From contig OY282375.1 in the NCBI GenBank assembly GCA_958295825.1, forward strand, positions 3,519,489-3,583,488: DNA of 64,000 nt, in the 5' to 3' direction. The notes under the pieces were generated by a model, which did not search any database, had not been told where the DNA came from, and saw only the letters and a program-made list of their open reading frames with translations. Positions 48,855-57,849 of this stretch are shown piece after piece. Each line of letters opens with the position of its first letter. Position 1 is the first letter of the stretch. This DNA is from an uncultured Candidatus Entotheonella sp. Lineage in GTDB: Bacteria > Tectomicrobia > Entotheonellia > Entotheonellales > Entotheonellaceae. Made by a program: the position numbers and the translations under genes.

Positions 48855-49727
48855 CTAATCCGATTTACGGCTGGCGGCAAATCGCTGCAGGTCGTGCAGG
48901 GCCGCGCCGGGCACGGGATAGCCGGGGGCGATTTCACCGAGGGTGGGGCCGGTAGGGCGGCCATGGTAGTCAGAGCCGCCGGTGGGAACGAGGTGGTGGC
49001 GCAGGGCGACGGCCTCGAAGAACGGGGTAGTGTCCGGGTGATGGGCGCGGTGATAGACCTCAAGGCCGGCAAGGCCGAGGGATTTGGCAGCGGCCAGCAG
49101 GGGGTCCAGAACATTGGGGTCGGTGCTGAGGGTGCCGGGATGGGCCAGGGAGCAGACCCCGCCGGCATCGGCAATCAGCCGCAAGCCTTCTTCCAGAGAC
49201 AGCAGCGGCTTGGGGGCGTTACAAGGGATGAGAAAATCGCGAAAGGCCTCTTGGTGGCCCTTGCAGTAGCTCTGGTCAACCAACGCCTGCGCGAGGTGGG
49301 GGCGCGTCAACACCCCCGAGGCATACTGTTGCACGCGCCGGCTGTCCAAGGGCGCGCGGCCGAGGTCGCTGAGCCTGCGGTTGACGCGATGCAGGATTTC
49401 CAGACCGCGCTGCGTGCGACCCTCTTTCAGACGCGCCAAGCAGGCGTTCAGGGCGGCGTCTTCCGAGTCGAAGAAGTAGCCCAGCAGGTGGATGTCGTTG
49501 AAGTCCCCGTGCTGCACGCTGAGTTCGATGCCCGTTAACACCTCCACCCCGCAGGCCGCGCCGGAAGCGCGCGCCTCGGGCAAGGCCGTCAGGGTGTCGT
49601 GGTCGGTCACCGCCAGGCGCCGCACCCCTTGCCGGGCAGCCTTGACGACCAGTTCGGCGGGCGTATCCAGGCCATCGGAATGGCGCGTATGGGTGTGCAG
49701 ATCCACACTATCCGGCGGCATGGGCAT
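48855..49727 (-). CDS. PHP-domain phosphoesterase, RNase AM / YciV-like
   Basis: The 290-residue protein has the PHP metal motifs DLHTHTRHSDG, VTDHDTL, GIELSVQHGDFNDIHLLGYFFD, SLAHPG and GGSDYHG. These match the TrpH/YciV family, whose E. coli member (293 residues) is a 5'-3' exonuclease that matures rRNA 5' ends and also hydrolyses 3',5'-bisphosphonucleotides. ATG 49727 has GGAG five bases upstream; longer frames reach a TTG at 49826 but lack such a site. It precedes the nuo promoter. Confidence 0.85.
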   Translation of the reverse strand: MPMPPDSVDLHTHTRHSDGLDTPAELVVKAARQGVRRLAVTDHDTLTALPEARASGAACGVEVLTGIELSVQHGDFNDIHLLGYFFDSEDAALNACLARLKEGRTQRGLEILHRVNRRLSDLGRAPLDSRRVQQYASGVLTRPHLAQALVDQSYCKGHQEAFRDFLIPCNAPKPLLSLEEGLRLIADAGGVCSLAHPGTLSTDPNVLDPLLAAAKSLGLAGLEVYHRAHHPDTTPFFEAVALRHHLVPTGGSDYHGRPTGPTLGEIAPGYPVPGAALHDLQRFAASRKSD

Positions 49728-49911
49728 CGCGGCTCCGTGCAAATGCTGAAGGGGCATCGGCGCATCCTGTGGTAGTCCCGACAAGCTAACAGCCCCGGTC
49801 TGGAGTTCAGGTCTGGTGAGCTTCAAGCCGTCAGGTGGCGGGTGGGGGTTCCAGGAGCAACCGTCGAAAGTTTACGATGGCTCCTGAAACCCCGCTTTGT
49901 GAAGCGGATCG

Positions 49912-50649
49912 TCAGAAACGATACGACAGGCTCAGGGACACCACCGGATACAATTTAAGACTGTCCAGGTCGTCGCCCAACTCCCGATGTTCCGCCTCCA
50001 GATCGTCTTTCAACTCGCCCAGCAACTCAGAGCAGACCGTTGCCTTTCCGTCTTCAGAGATGGAAAAATTGCACCCGACCCCGGCCGTGGTGACCATCCC
50101 GGTGGCGCTCAGCTTCGGCGCACCGTGAAAAAGAACGCCCGCCTCGATGCCGACGCTGAGTCCCGATCGACCGCGCCCGCTGCTCCAGCCGAGACCGAGA
50201 TAGGGGGCGACACTGCTGAAATCGACGAGGGCATCGAGGACACCATTGTATCGGTGTTCGCCGATCTCTAGGGCGGCATCCTCGGCCATGGCGGAGAATT
50301 CATTCCGGTTGACGAAGGCGCCGCCGCTCACTCGAAAGCCGTTGCGGAACGCATGCCAATCCAACATCAGACCGAAGGATTGCAACTGCAGATCGACCTC
50401 GTACTCAATACCGGCCTCCTCGCGATCGAGATCATAGGTGAAATAGTTGACCAGGCCGCGAACCGCGAAAGCGTTCGAGACGTCCCAGGCGGCGAACACG
50501 CCCGGACCCAGCGTGCTGACATGTGCGCCAGCACGTGCACCGTGCGAACGGCTCTCATCCGCCCCGTTTTGCATCATCTCCTCGGCGCAAATCGAGGTGA
50601 TTGACAAAAACACCACAGTCAGCATTGTCGTTGCGATTTTCCCGATCAT
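49912..50649 (-). CDS. Putative outer-membrane beta-barrel protein
   Basis: The 245-residue protein has a signal peptide (KIATTMLTVVFLSITSICAEE). It shows alternating hydrophobic/polar strands with many aromatic residues and ends VVSLSLSYRF, the C-terminal aromatic typical of barrels inserted by BamA. ATG 50649 follows GGGAGG; the frame is open upstream to 50802 but that part is unlike a signal peptide. No specific family is recognised. Confidence 0.65.
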   Translation of the reverse strand: MIGKIATTMLTVVFLSITSICAEEMMQNGADESRSHGARAGAHVSTLGPGVFAAWDVSNAFAVRGLVNYFTYDLDREEAGIEYEVDLQLQSFGLMLDWHAFRNGFRVSGGAFVNRNEFSAMAEDAALEIGEHRYNGVLDALVDFSSVAPYLGLGWSSGRGRSGLSVGIEAGVLFHGAPKLSATGMVTTAGVGCNFSISEDGKATVCSELLGELKDDLEAEHRELGDDLDSLKLYPVVSLSLSYRF

Positions 50650-50957
50650 GAAGCCTCCCTGCTTGTTTTCCGTTGAGATCAAGCGAGTCCAGCGTAAGAG
50701 AACCACACTACCACGGGCGATGTGCTGTAATCCAGGGCCAGCGCCTCGACAATCATCAGGGTGCCAGGATGCGCCCGCGCAACGCACGAATTGTACCCAC
50801 AAGACAGCGGGACGACATCCCTATCTCGATTCCACGCGGCGCCCCGTCCCCGCCTGCCCGCTGCGTAGACAAGCCACCCTGCCTATGCTAAGGTTTCCGC
50901 CATTCATCCCAATCCGTACATTGCCGAATGGACCACCTGCAGGAGGGCCAGCACGCT

Positions 50958-51404
50958 ATGCGCCGGCAAAGATCGCGTGAGGCGGGCTTTACGCTCATCG
51001 AGTTGATGATCGTCATTGTCATCCTGGGTCTCCTCGCGGCCATCGTCATGCCGCGCATCGTGGGCGAAACCGACAAAGCCCGCTACGGCACCGCCCGCGC
51101 CCAGATGCGGGTGCTCGAGGATGCCCTCAAACGCTACAAGCTCGACCACGGCGTGTTTCCTACCACCGAGCAGGGCCTCGACGCCTTGGTGATGCAGCCG
51201 TCCACCGGCAACATCCCCGCGCAGTGGCCCGAGGGCGGCTATCTCGACAAGCAGGAAATTCCCCTCGACCCTTGGGGCAACCTTTACATCTACATATCAC
51301 CCGGTGCGTACAGCCCGGATTTCGATCTCATATCATTGGCCGCCGACGGCCTCGAGGGCGGTGAGGGTTTCGATGCCGACATTGAGAGCTGGCGCACGCA
51401 GTGA
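50958..51404 (+). CDS. gspG: Type II secretion major pseudopilin GspG
   Basis: GspG is the major subunit of the secretion pseudopilus. The 148-residue precursor has a short basic leader MRRQRSREAG cut before FTLIELMIVIVILGLLAAIVMPRIVG. It then carries LKRYKLDHGVFPTTEQGLDALV and the calcium-site loop DPWGNLYIYISPGAYSPDFDLISLAADG. GGAGGG lies at 50942-50947; an alternative in-frame ATG at 50928 would lengthen the leader by 10 residues. It opens a compact gspG-H-I-J-K-N operon. Confidence 0.95.
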   Translation: MRRQRSREAGFTLIELMIVIVILGLLAAIVMPRIVGETDKARYGTARAQMRVLEDALKRYKLDHGVFPTTEQGLDALVMQPSTGNIPAQWPEGGYLDKQEIPLDPWGNLYIYISPGAYSPDFDLISLAADGLEGGEGFDADIESWRTQ

Positions 51405-51909
51405 GCGGGGCTTCACCCTGATCGAGCTGACGATGGTGATCCTCGTCATCGGCATCGTCGGCGCGCTGGTCCTGCCGCGCTTCGGCGACCTGCTCGAGCG
51501 CCAGCAGATGCGCCGCACCGTCAACGTCGTGCGTGGCATGGTGCGGCAACTGCACGCCAAGGCCGCCCTCACCAAGCGGGTGTACCGCCTCACCTTTGAC
51601 CTCGATGCCCAACAACTGACCGTGTGCCGCCTGGAGAACCTGCAGGACGATACGTGCGAAGCGGATCTCTCCCGCGAGATGCGCGGCTACGCCATGCCGG
51701 ATGCGGTGCAACTCCTCGACGTCGTGTCCCCCGAGGGCAAAAAGGTGCGCGAAGGCGCGGCCATGACGCATTTCCACCCCACCGGTCAGGCGGAGCCGAG
51801 CGTCGTTCACCTGCAAACCCCCGACGAGGCGCACGTCACCCTGTTCATCGAGGCGCTGGCCGGGCGCGTGAAGGTCGTCTATGGCTACGCGGAACGCGAC
51901 AAGGGCTGA
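51373..51909 (+). CDS. gspH: Type II secretion minor pseudopilin GspH
   Basis: The 178-residue precursor has the prepilin motif SERG-FTLIELTMVILVIGIVGALVLPRFGD with Glu5, followed by a GspH-like globular domain (QLHAKAALTKRVYRLTFDLDAQQLTV). The start at ATG 51373 overlaps gspG by 32 bp. Minor pseudopilins prime assembly of the pseudopilus in the inner membrane. Confidence 0.88.
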   Translation: MPTLRAGARSERGFTLIELTMVILVIGIVGALVLPRFGDLLERQQMRRTVNVVRGMVRQLHAKAALTKRVYRLTFDLDAQQLTVCRLENLQDDTCEADLSREMRGYAMPDAVQLLDVVSPEGKKVREGAAMTHFHPTGQAEPSVVHLQTPDEAHVTLFIEALAGRVKVVYGYAERDKG

Positions 51910-52294
51910 CGCCTCCGGCCACGGCGCGGCGGGCTTCACGCTTCTGGAAGTCCTGGTCGCCGTCGCCATTGTCGGCATCGCGCTGGTCGGCCTGCTGCGG
52001 CTCCACCTGCTATCGCTCGACGCCACCCTGGCGGCGCAAGACCTGACTACCGCGGTGCTGCTGGCCGAGGGGAAAATGGCCACTTTCATGGCGCAGTCGC
52101 CGCGCGAAGGGGAGGATCAGGGCCAGTTCGACGGGCCGAACCTGGAGCGCTTCAGCTGGACCACCGCGGTGATCGACTATGACATCGACCTCGCGGCTGA
52201 CGCCATCGGCATTCGGCACGTCACGGTGTCGGTGCACTGGCGCGAGGGCCATCGCAACCGCACGTACAGCCTGGAAACGTATGAATCGAAGTGA
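51881..52294 (+). CDS. gspI: Type II secretion minor pseudopilin GspI
   Basis: The 137-residue precursor has GAAG-FTLLEVLVAVAIVGIALVGLLRLHLLSLDA, the usual GspI N-terminus, and a short globular domain ending HVTVSVHWREGHRNRTYSLETY. It overlaps gspH by 29 bp. With GspJ and GspK it forms the tip complex of the pseudopilus. Confidence 0.9.
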   Translation: MATRNATRADASGHGAAGFTLLEVLVAVAIVGIALVGLLRLHLLSLDATLAAQDLTTAVLLAEGKMATFMAQSPREGEDQGQFDGPNLERFSWTTAVIDYDIDLAADAIGIRHVTVSVHWREGHRNRTYSLETYESK

Positions 52295-53109
52295 TTCCTA
52301 TGAAAATAGCCTGCGCAATGTCCCCGAATCGTCATTCCGGGCTTGATCCGGAATCCAGTGACCCTGGACCAAGTCCGGCGGAAGGACGTCCCCCCGGCGA
52401 AAGCCGGAGTGACGAAATTCGTCAGGCAGGCGGTGGCCACGGGAGTTGCGCCGGACACCGCCCGGTAGGGCCGGCGGGCTTCACGCTGATCGAGCTGCTG
52501 CTGGCGTTGTCGCTGTTCGTAATGATCGCCGGCGTGGTGTTCGCGGCTTTCTCCGGCGTCATGAAGGGGGTGGAGCAGGGGCGCCGGAGCCTGGACGCCC
52601 ATCGCCTCGGACGCACTGCCCTGCTGCGCATGGCGCAGGAAGTCCGCGCCGCCATGCCCGACGATATACACGACGCCGCGTATGCCGGGTTTTCGCGCGG
52701 CGAGAATGACCGCGAGGGCGACCACGCCCGCGACCGCCTGACGTTCGTCACCGTGCCCTACCGGCCAAGCGCAGCGCCCGGCAGCGACGTGTGCGAGGTT
52801 GCCTACTACATTGGCGCGAATAGCCAGGGCGCGGCCGCCCTGTACCGCGAGCAGGACTGCGAGCCGGACGGTGAGCCCCTGAACGGCAACACGATGGAAC
52901 TGACGGACGCTGCGGTCGGCCTGGACGTCATGTATTACGATAAAGAGGACGTTTACGAGAAATGGCCCGACCGCGCCGGGAATCGGATGCCCTGCCTCGT
53001 GCGCTTGGCGCTGACGCTGCGTGATGAGCAGGAAGCCGAGCGCGCCTTCATCACCACCGTGTCGCTTCCCATGAGCAAGGGGTGCCGCAATGTTCCGCGA
53101 AACGGCTAG
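52291..53109 (+). CDS. gspJ: Type II secretion minor pseudopilin GspJ with an extended leader
   Basis: The mature part (PVGPAG-FTLIELLLALSLFVMIAGVVFAAFSGVM and the later AFITTVSLPM) is typical GspJ. The pre-cleavage leader is about 63 residues instead of 6-20. It is encoded partly by a CGTCATTCCGGGCTTGATCC...GCCGGAGTGAC-type palindromic repeat (52332-52414). No in-frame start codon occurs between that repeat and the cleavage site, so translation must begin at GTG 52291 (overlapping the gspI stop as GTGA) or an ATG at 52300 or 52318. Whether the long leader is processed normally is unknown. Confidence 0.87.
   Translation: MIPMKIACAMSPNRHSGLDPESSDPGPSPAEGRPPGESRSDEIRQAGGGHGSCAGHRPVGPAGFTLIELLLALSLFVMIAGVVFAAFSGVMKGVEQGRRSLDAHRLGRTALLRMAQEVRAAMPDDIHDAAYAGFSRGENDREGDHARDRLTFVTVPYRPSAAPGSDVCEVAYYIGANSQGAAALYREQDCEPDGEPLNGNTMELTDAAVGLDVMYYDKEDVYEKWPDRAGNRMPCLVRLALTLRDEQEAERAFITTVSLPMSKGCRNVPRNG
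52332..52414. repeat. Dispersed palindromic repeat inside the gspJ 5' coding region
   Basis: The ends CGTCATTCCGG and CCGGAGTGACG are near-perfect reverse complements, with inner arms around CTTGATCCGGAATCC and GGCGAAAGCC. This pattern matches the common CGTCATTCCC...GGGAATGACG family of bacterial intergenic repeats. Here it is translated in the gspJ leader (NRHSGLDPESS). Confidence 0.7.
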
Positions 53110-54148
53110 GTGGCGCGACGAGCGCGGCGTCGCCCTGGTGCTGACGCTGATCATCGTCGCCTTGGTGTCGGTGCTGGTGCTCGAATACCATTTCGAGGCC
53201 GTCGTCGAGCTGGATCTGGCGGACAACTATGGCAGCGACGTGCAGGCGTACCACGTGGCCATGTCCGGCATGCGCCTGGCTCGGGAGCTACTGGCCGACG
53301 ACGACAAGCAGTCGGACGGCCCGCAGGACAACTGGCACCGCATCGGGCTTGTCCCGGCCTGCATGCCGCCGCAGACGATCCTGATGTTGGCGATGGCCGA
53401 CAGCGCGGCGGGTTCGCCTGGCGCCGGGTTGGCCGGGCCGGGAACGGTGCCGGAGGCCGCGCCAGGGCCCGACAAGGGCTGCGTCAGCCTGAAGATCAAG
53501 GTCGAAGAGGAACGGCTGCCGACCAACGCGCTCATGCCGGTTGCCCTCCCGGAAAATGCCAGCGAGACGCTGGCCGAGGAGGCGACGCGCATGCTGGAGG
53601 ATTGGCAGGTCATCTTCGAGACGTTGTTCATCCAACTGGAAATCGATTCCGGGCTCCTTGATGCCCTGGTGGGCTGGCTCGAAGACAACGGCCCGATGCG
53701 GGCCGTCCGCGAGCTCAGTCTGGTGCCGGGATTTGCCCCCGAGACCGTGAACAAGCTGGCCCCATCTATAACGGCTTACGGGAGCCCCCGGTTCGACGCC
53801 GACAAGCTGGATTACCCGAAAGTGAACGTCAACACCGCCAGTCGCCAAGTGCTACACGCGCTCATTGACGGCCTGTCGGCCGGCGCGGGGGACGTCGCGG
53901 GCTACGTGGACGACATCGTGGTGCTGCGCCAGGACAACCTGCTTCAGAAACGGCAGATTGAAAGCACGAGCGAGTTGCAGGACTATCTGCCTGGCGAGGT
54001 TCAGGCGGTGTTTGACAAGTTCGCCACGGTGAAAAGCACGTATTTCACAATCATTTCCGTCGCCCGGGTGGAGGACATCGAAAAAACGGTCGTCGCCGTT
54101 CTGAAACCCGGCGACGGCGACGAACCGATCTATTTCAAGGTAGAGTGA
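53090..54148 (+). CDS. gspK: Type II secretion minor pseudopilin GspK
   Basis: The 352-residue protein has the GspK N-terminus DERGVALVLTLIIVALVSVLVLEYHF, lacking Glu5 as is normal for this tip subunit. It has a large globular domain with DSGLLDALVGWLEDN and the C-terminal helix-hairpin region VNVNTASRQVLHALIDGL. It overlaps gspJ by 20 bp. GspK caps the pseudopilus and stops further insertion. Confidence 0.92.
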   Translation: MFRETARWRDERGVALVLTLIIVALVSVLVLEYHFEAVVELDLADNYGSDVQAYHVAMSGMRLARELLADDDKQSDGPQDNWHRIGLVPACMPPQTILMLAMADSAAGSPGAGLAGPGTVPEAAPGPDKGCVSLKIKVEEERLPTNALMPVALPENASETLAEEATRMLEDWQVIFETLFIQLEIDSGLLDALVGWLEDNGPMRAVRELSLVPGFAPETVNKLAPSITAYGSPRFDADKLDYPKVNVNTASRQVLHALIDGLSAGAGDVAGYVDDIVVLRQDNLLQKRQIESTSELQDYLPGEVQAVFDKFATVKSTYFTIISVARVEDIEKTVVAVLKPGDGDEPIYFKVE

Positions 54149-55041
54149 GGTCCCGCATCGTGCGTCCTGGTCGCCTGATTTTCCGCGCGGCGCCGTACCT
54201 GGCGTACGGCGTGGTGGTTTTCGGCGTATGCCTGTACGTCACCTTTCCATACGACCTGCTGGCGCAATACGGCGCCGAGCACTGGGCACCGCCGGGCATA
54301 CGCGTCCAGGCGGACGGGGTTAAGTCCCTCTTTCCGCCGGGCATGCAGGCGCGGCGGGTGTCAGTGTCGCTGGATGCGGCGGCGGGCCGGCAAGACATCG
54401 TGCAAGTCGCCGGGCTGCGGCTGCGGCCGAGTTGGCTGGCGCTGGCAACCGGCAGGCCGCAGGCCGAATTCAGCGCCGCCCTGTACGGCGGCCGGATAGA
54501 GGGTTACGTAAGCCGCAGGCGGGGCGAAGACGCGCCGGTGTGGGAGTTCCAGGTCACCTTCGCCGACTTGGAGATTGACCGCCATCCCCTGACGCAACGC
54601 AATGAGGAAGCCTTTCTGCGCGGTCGCTTCAGTGGCACGGTCACTGCACGCCTCGACGAACGCGGCCAGCTTCACGCCGCGTCGGTGGAATTGAACGCCG
54701 AGGAGTTGGTGTTTGCCGGACAGGTTCTGCAACTCCCGCTACAACAAGACATCGCTTGCGCCACCGTGCAAAGTGAAGCACAAGCGGCAACCGCCGACGC
54801 CGGCACCGTGTCGTTTTCCTGCGGCGGCGACGACCTCGATATCGCAGCGACCGGCACCGTGACCTGGCAGGGCTCGGTTCGCAACGCCGCGCTCGACCTG
54901 CGCTGGCAAGTGCGATCGCAGAGCCTCTACCGGCAGGAAGTCAATTTCCTGGGCATCCTGGTCGGCCAGGAGCCCAACGACGCCGGCGAACTTTCGTTCC
55001 GCCTGTACGGTCCCTGGCAGCGTTTGAGAACCAGTGGCTAG
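54145..55041 (+). CDS. gspN: Type II secretion protein GspN
   Basis: The 298-residue protein has one N-terminal membrane helix (YLAYGVVVFGVCLYVTFPYDLLAQ) and a periplasmic beta-rich domain. The FPYDLL segment and layout match the GspN family found with T2SS genes in delta- and other proteobacteria. GTG 54145 overlaps the gspK stop as GTGA. gspL and gspM, usual between K and N, are missing. The stop codon falls in a CCACT-type repeat (CAGTGGCTAG). Confidence 0.75.
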   Translation: MRSRIVRPGRLIFRAAPYLAYGVVVFGVCLYVTFPYDLLAQYGAEHWAPPGIRVQADGVKSLFPPGMQARRVSVSLDAAAGRQDIVQVAGLRLRPSWLALATGRPQAEFSAALYGGRIEGYVSRRRGEDAPVWEFQVTFADLEIDRHPLTQRNEEAFLRGRFSGTVTARLDERGQLHAASVELNAEELVFAGQVLQLPLQQDIACATVQSEAQAATADAGTVSFSCGGDDLDIAATGTVTWQGSVRNAALDLRWQVRSQSLYRQEVNFLGILVGQEPNDAGELSFRLYGPWQRLRTSG

Positions 55042-55187
55042 GGGCCAGTGACGAGTGGGTAGTGAAGAGCAGGGAACACCCACACGGGCAGATACTGCTC
55101 CCCCAGTTTTGGGTTTCACTAAGCACCAGCCGCTGACTTTGGGGTTTCACTAGCCACCAACCACTATCCACTAACCACTGATTAGGA
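55021..55187. repeat. CCACTAACCACT-type repeat region upstream of alaS
   Basis: The gap between gspN and alaS contains AGTGGCTAGGGGCCAGTGACG, TAGTGAAG and CACTATCCACTAACCACTG. Two near copies of TTTGGG(G)TTTCACTA...CCACCA lie at 55108-55127 and 55138-55160. It reads as a repeat-built spacer rather than a gene. Confidence 0.7.
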
Positions 55188-55188
55188 C

Positions 55189-57849
55189 ATGAGCATGACC
55201 AGTCATGACATTCGCAAAGCGTTCTGGGGCTTTTTCGAGGCGCGCGGCCACCGCATCGTCAAAAGCGCCCCGCTGGTGCCGAAGGACGACCCCACGCTGT
55301 TGTTCACCAACGCCGGCATGGTGCAGTTCAAAGACGTGCTGCTGGGCCGCGAAAAACGCGACTACAACCGCGCCGTCAGCTCGCAAAAATGCGTGCGTGC
55401 CGGCGGCAAGCACAACGACCTGGAAAACGTCGGCTACACCGCCCGCCACCAGACCTTCTTCGAAATGCTCGGCAATTTCTCCTTCGGCGATTATTTCAAG
55501 TCCGGCGCCATCGCCTTCGCCTGGAAATTCCTGACCGAAGAACTGTCGCTGCCCAAGGACAAGCTGTGGGTGACCGTCTTCCGCGACGACGACGAGGCAT
55601 TCGACATCTGGCGGGATGAGGTCGGCGTGCCGGTCGAGCGTATCGTGCGCATGGGCGAGAAGGACAACTTCTGGGCCATGGGCGACACCGGGCCGTGCGG
55701 ACCATGCTCGGAAATCCACATCGACCAAGGCCCGGCCCTCGGCACCGGCCCCGATGACGTGCTCGGCGGCGAGGGCGACCGCTACCTCGAACTGTGGAAC
55801 CTGGTGTTCATGCAATACGACCGCGACGCCCAAGGCAATCTGACGCCGCTGCCGCAACAGAACATCGACACCGGCCTGGGCCTGGAACGCATCGCCGCCA
55901 TCCTGCAGGGCGTGCACAGCAATTACGACACCGATCTGCTGCGGCCGATCATCGGCGAGGTCGAGGAATTGGTCGGCAAACCCTACGGCGACGGCCAGGC
56001 GGACGATGTGTCGATGCGGGTGATCGCCGATCACATGCGCGCCGGCGTGTTCCTGCTGGCCGACGGCGTGCGGCCCGAAAACACCGGTCGTGGATACGTG
56101 CTGCGACGCATTCTGCGCCGTGCGGCACGGCACGGCAAGATGCTCGGCCTCGACGAGCCGTTCCTGTACCGCTTGGTGGATGCCGTGCTGCAGGTCATGG
56201 GCGCGGCGTACCCGGAACTCGCGCAGCAGAGCGACTACATCGCCAAGGTGCTGCTGGGCGAGGAGGAGCGTTTTCTGCACACCTTGCACCAAGGCCTACG
56301 CGAGCTGGACGCCCTGCTGGAGCAGCACCACGCCGACGGCAGCCGCCGCATCACCGGCTCGGAAGCCTTCCGCCTCTACGACACCTTCGGCTTTCCCATC
56401 GATCTGGCCGCGGAAGTCGCCGTGGAACGGGGTATAGACCTCGACCGCGAGGGCTTTGAGGCAACCCTGGAGAGCACCCGCCAGCAGGCGAGAGAAACCT
56501 GGAAAGGCTCCGGCGAGGTTCAGGTTTCGCCGGTGTACCAAAACGTGTTGCAACACGTCGGCGGCTGTGACTTCCTCGGCTACGCGACCGACCGGACCAC
56601 CAGCCCGGTAGCGGCGATCATCGTGGACCAGCAGGCGGTGCGAGAGGCGGCGCCCGGCCAGGAGATCGAACTGGTGTTCCCGCGCACGCCGTTTTACGGC
56701 GAGGCCGGCGGCCAGGTCGGCGATGCCGGCATCGCGGTGGCGCCGGAACTCGGCGTCGAGATCGAAATCCGCGACACCCAGAAGCCCCTCGATGACCTGA
56801 TCGTGCACCGGGGTGTGGTCAAGCGCGGCGTCGTCAAGTCCGACATGCCGCTGGAACTGGCCATCGACGCTGAACGCCGCGAGGCCATCCGCAAGAACCA
56901 CACCGCCACCCATCTGCTGCACGCTGCGTTGCGTCAGGTACTCGGCGATCACGTCAAGCAGGCCGGCTCGCTCGTGGCGCCGGACCGCCTGCGCTTCGAC
57001 TTCACGCACTTCTCGCGCCTCAGCGAGCGCGACGTCGAGCGCATCGAAACGCTGGTGAACGAGCAGATCTGGGCCAACACGGCCCTCACGACCTCGGTGC
57101 AGGACCTCGATTCGGCCATTGCCGGCGGCGCCCTGGCGCTGTTCGGCGAGAAGTACGGCGACAACGTCCGCACCGTGCAGGTGCCGGGCTTCAGCCACGA
57201 GCTGTGCGGCGGCACGCACGTCGGCGCCACCGGCGAAATCGGCTTTTTCACCCTGACGTACGAGGGCGGCATCGGCTCCGGCGTGCGGCGCGTCGAGGCG
57301 CTGACCGGACCCGGTGCCTTTGCGCGGGTGAAACGCGAGGAGCGCGTGCTCAGCGACCTGCGGCAGGTGCTGAAGGCGCAGCCGCAGGAAGAACTGGACA
57401 AATTGCAGCGCCTCACCGCGCAGCAGCGCGAACTGGAGCGGCAGATCGAGGCATTGCAACAACGTCTGGCCTCGGCGCAGACGCAGGACCATTTCGGTAA
57501 CGTCCAAGAGGTGGCGGGCATGAAGACGCTGGCGCTGTGCCTGGACAACTTCGACCGCAAGGCGCTGCGCTCGTTCGTGGATACGGCTAAGGAACGGCTA
57601 GGCTCCGGCGTCGTGGTGGCCGGCAGCGTGGCGGACGACAAGGTCGCCCTGGTAGCGGGCGTCACGCCGGACCTGACGGCGCGTCTGTCGGCGGGCGCGC
57701 TGCTCGGCAAGGTGGCGGCGCTCACCGGCGGCAAGGGCGGCGGGCGACCTGACATGGCGCAAGGCGGCGGCACCGATATTCGTAAGCTGCCGGAAGCCAT
57801 CGCTCAAGTGCCGGACATCATCACGGCACTAGTGGAGAGTGAAAAATGA
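55189..57849 (+). CDS. alaS: Alanyl-tRNA synthetase
   Basis: The enzyme charges tRNA-Ala and edits mischarged Ser/Gly. The 886-residue protein begins IRKAFWGFFEARGHRIVKSAPLVPKDDPTLLFTNAGM and has the class II catalytic motifs (TRHQTFFEMLGNFSFGDYFK, GLGLERIAAILQG). The editing domain zinc motifs are HTATHLLHAALR and CGGTHV, and the C-terminal oligomerisation domain has RPDMAQGGG. A start at ATG 55195 is also possible and better spaced from AGGA. Its last codons lie in a GTGGAGAGTGAAAAATGA repeat and overlap moaC. Confidence 0.98.
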   Translation: MSMTSHDIRKAFWGFFEARGHRIVKSAPLVPKDDPTLLFTNAGMVQFKDVLLGREKRDYNRAVSSQKCVRAGGKHNDLENVGYTARHQTFFEMLGNFSFGDYFKSGAIAFAWKFLTEELSLPKDKLWVTVFRDDDEAFDIWRDEVGVPVERIVRMGEKDNFWAMGDTGPCGPCSEIHIDQGPALGTGPDDVLGGEGDRYLELWNLVFMQYDRDAQGNLTPLPQQNIDTGLGLERIAAILQGVHSNYDTDLLRPIIGEVEELVGKPYGDGQADDVSMRVIADHMRAGVFLLADGVRPENTGRGYVLRRILRRAARHGKMLGLDEPFLYRLVDAVLQVMGAAYPELAQQSDYIAKVLLGEEERFLHTLHQGLRELDALLEQHHADGSRRITGSEAFRLYDTFGFPIDLAAEVAVERGIDLDREGFEATLESTRQQARETWKGSGEVQVSPVYQNVLQHVGGCDFLGYATDRTTSPVAAIIVDQQAVREAAPGQEIELVFPRTPFYGEAGGQVGDAGIAVAPELGVEIEIRDTQKPLDDLIVHRGVVKRGVVKSDMPLELAIDAERREAIRKNHTATHLLHAALRQVLGDHVKQAGSLVAPDRLRFDFTHFSRLSERDVERIETLVNEQIWANTALTTSVQDLDSAIAGGALALFGEKYGDNVRTVQVPGFSHELCGGTHVGATGEIGFFTLTYEGGIGSGVRRVEALTGPGAFARVKREERVLSDLRQVLKAQPQEELDKLQRLTAQQRELERQIEALQQRLASAQTQDHFGNVQEVAGMKTLALCLDNFDRKALRSFVDTAKERLGSGVVVAGSVADDKVALVAGVTPDLTARLSAGALLGKVAALTGGKGGGRPDMAQGGGTDIRKLPEAIAQVPDIITALVESEK

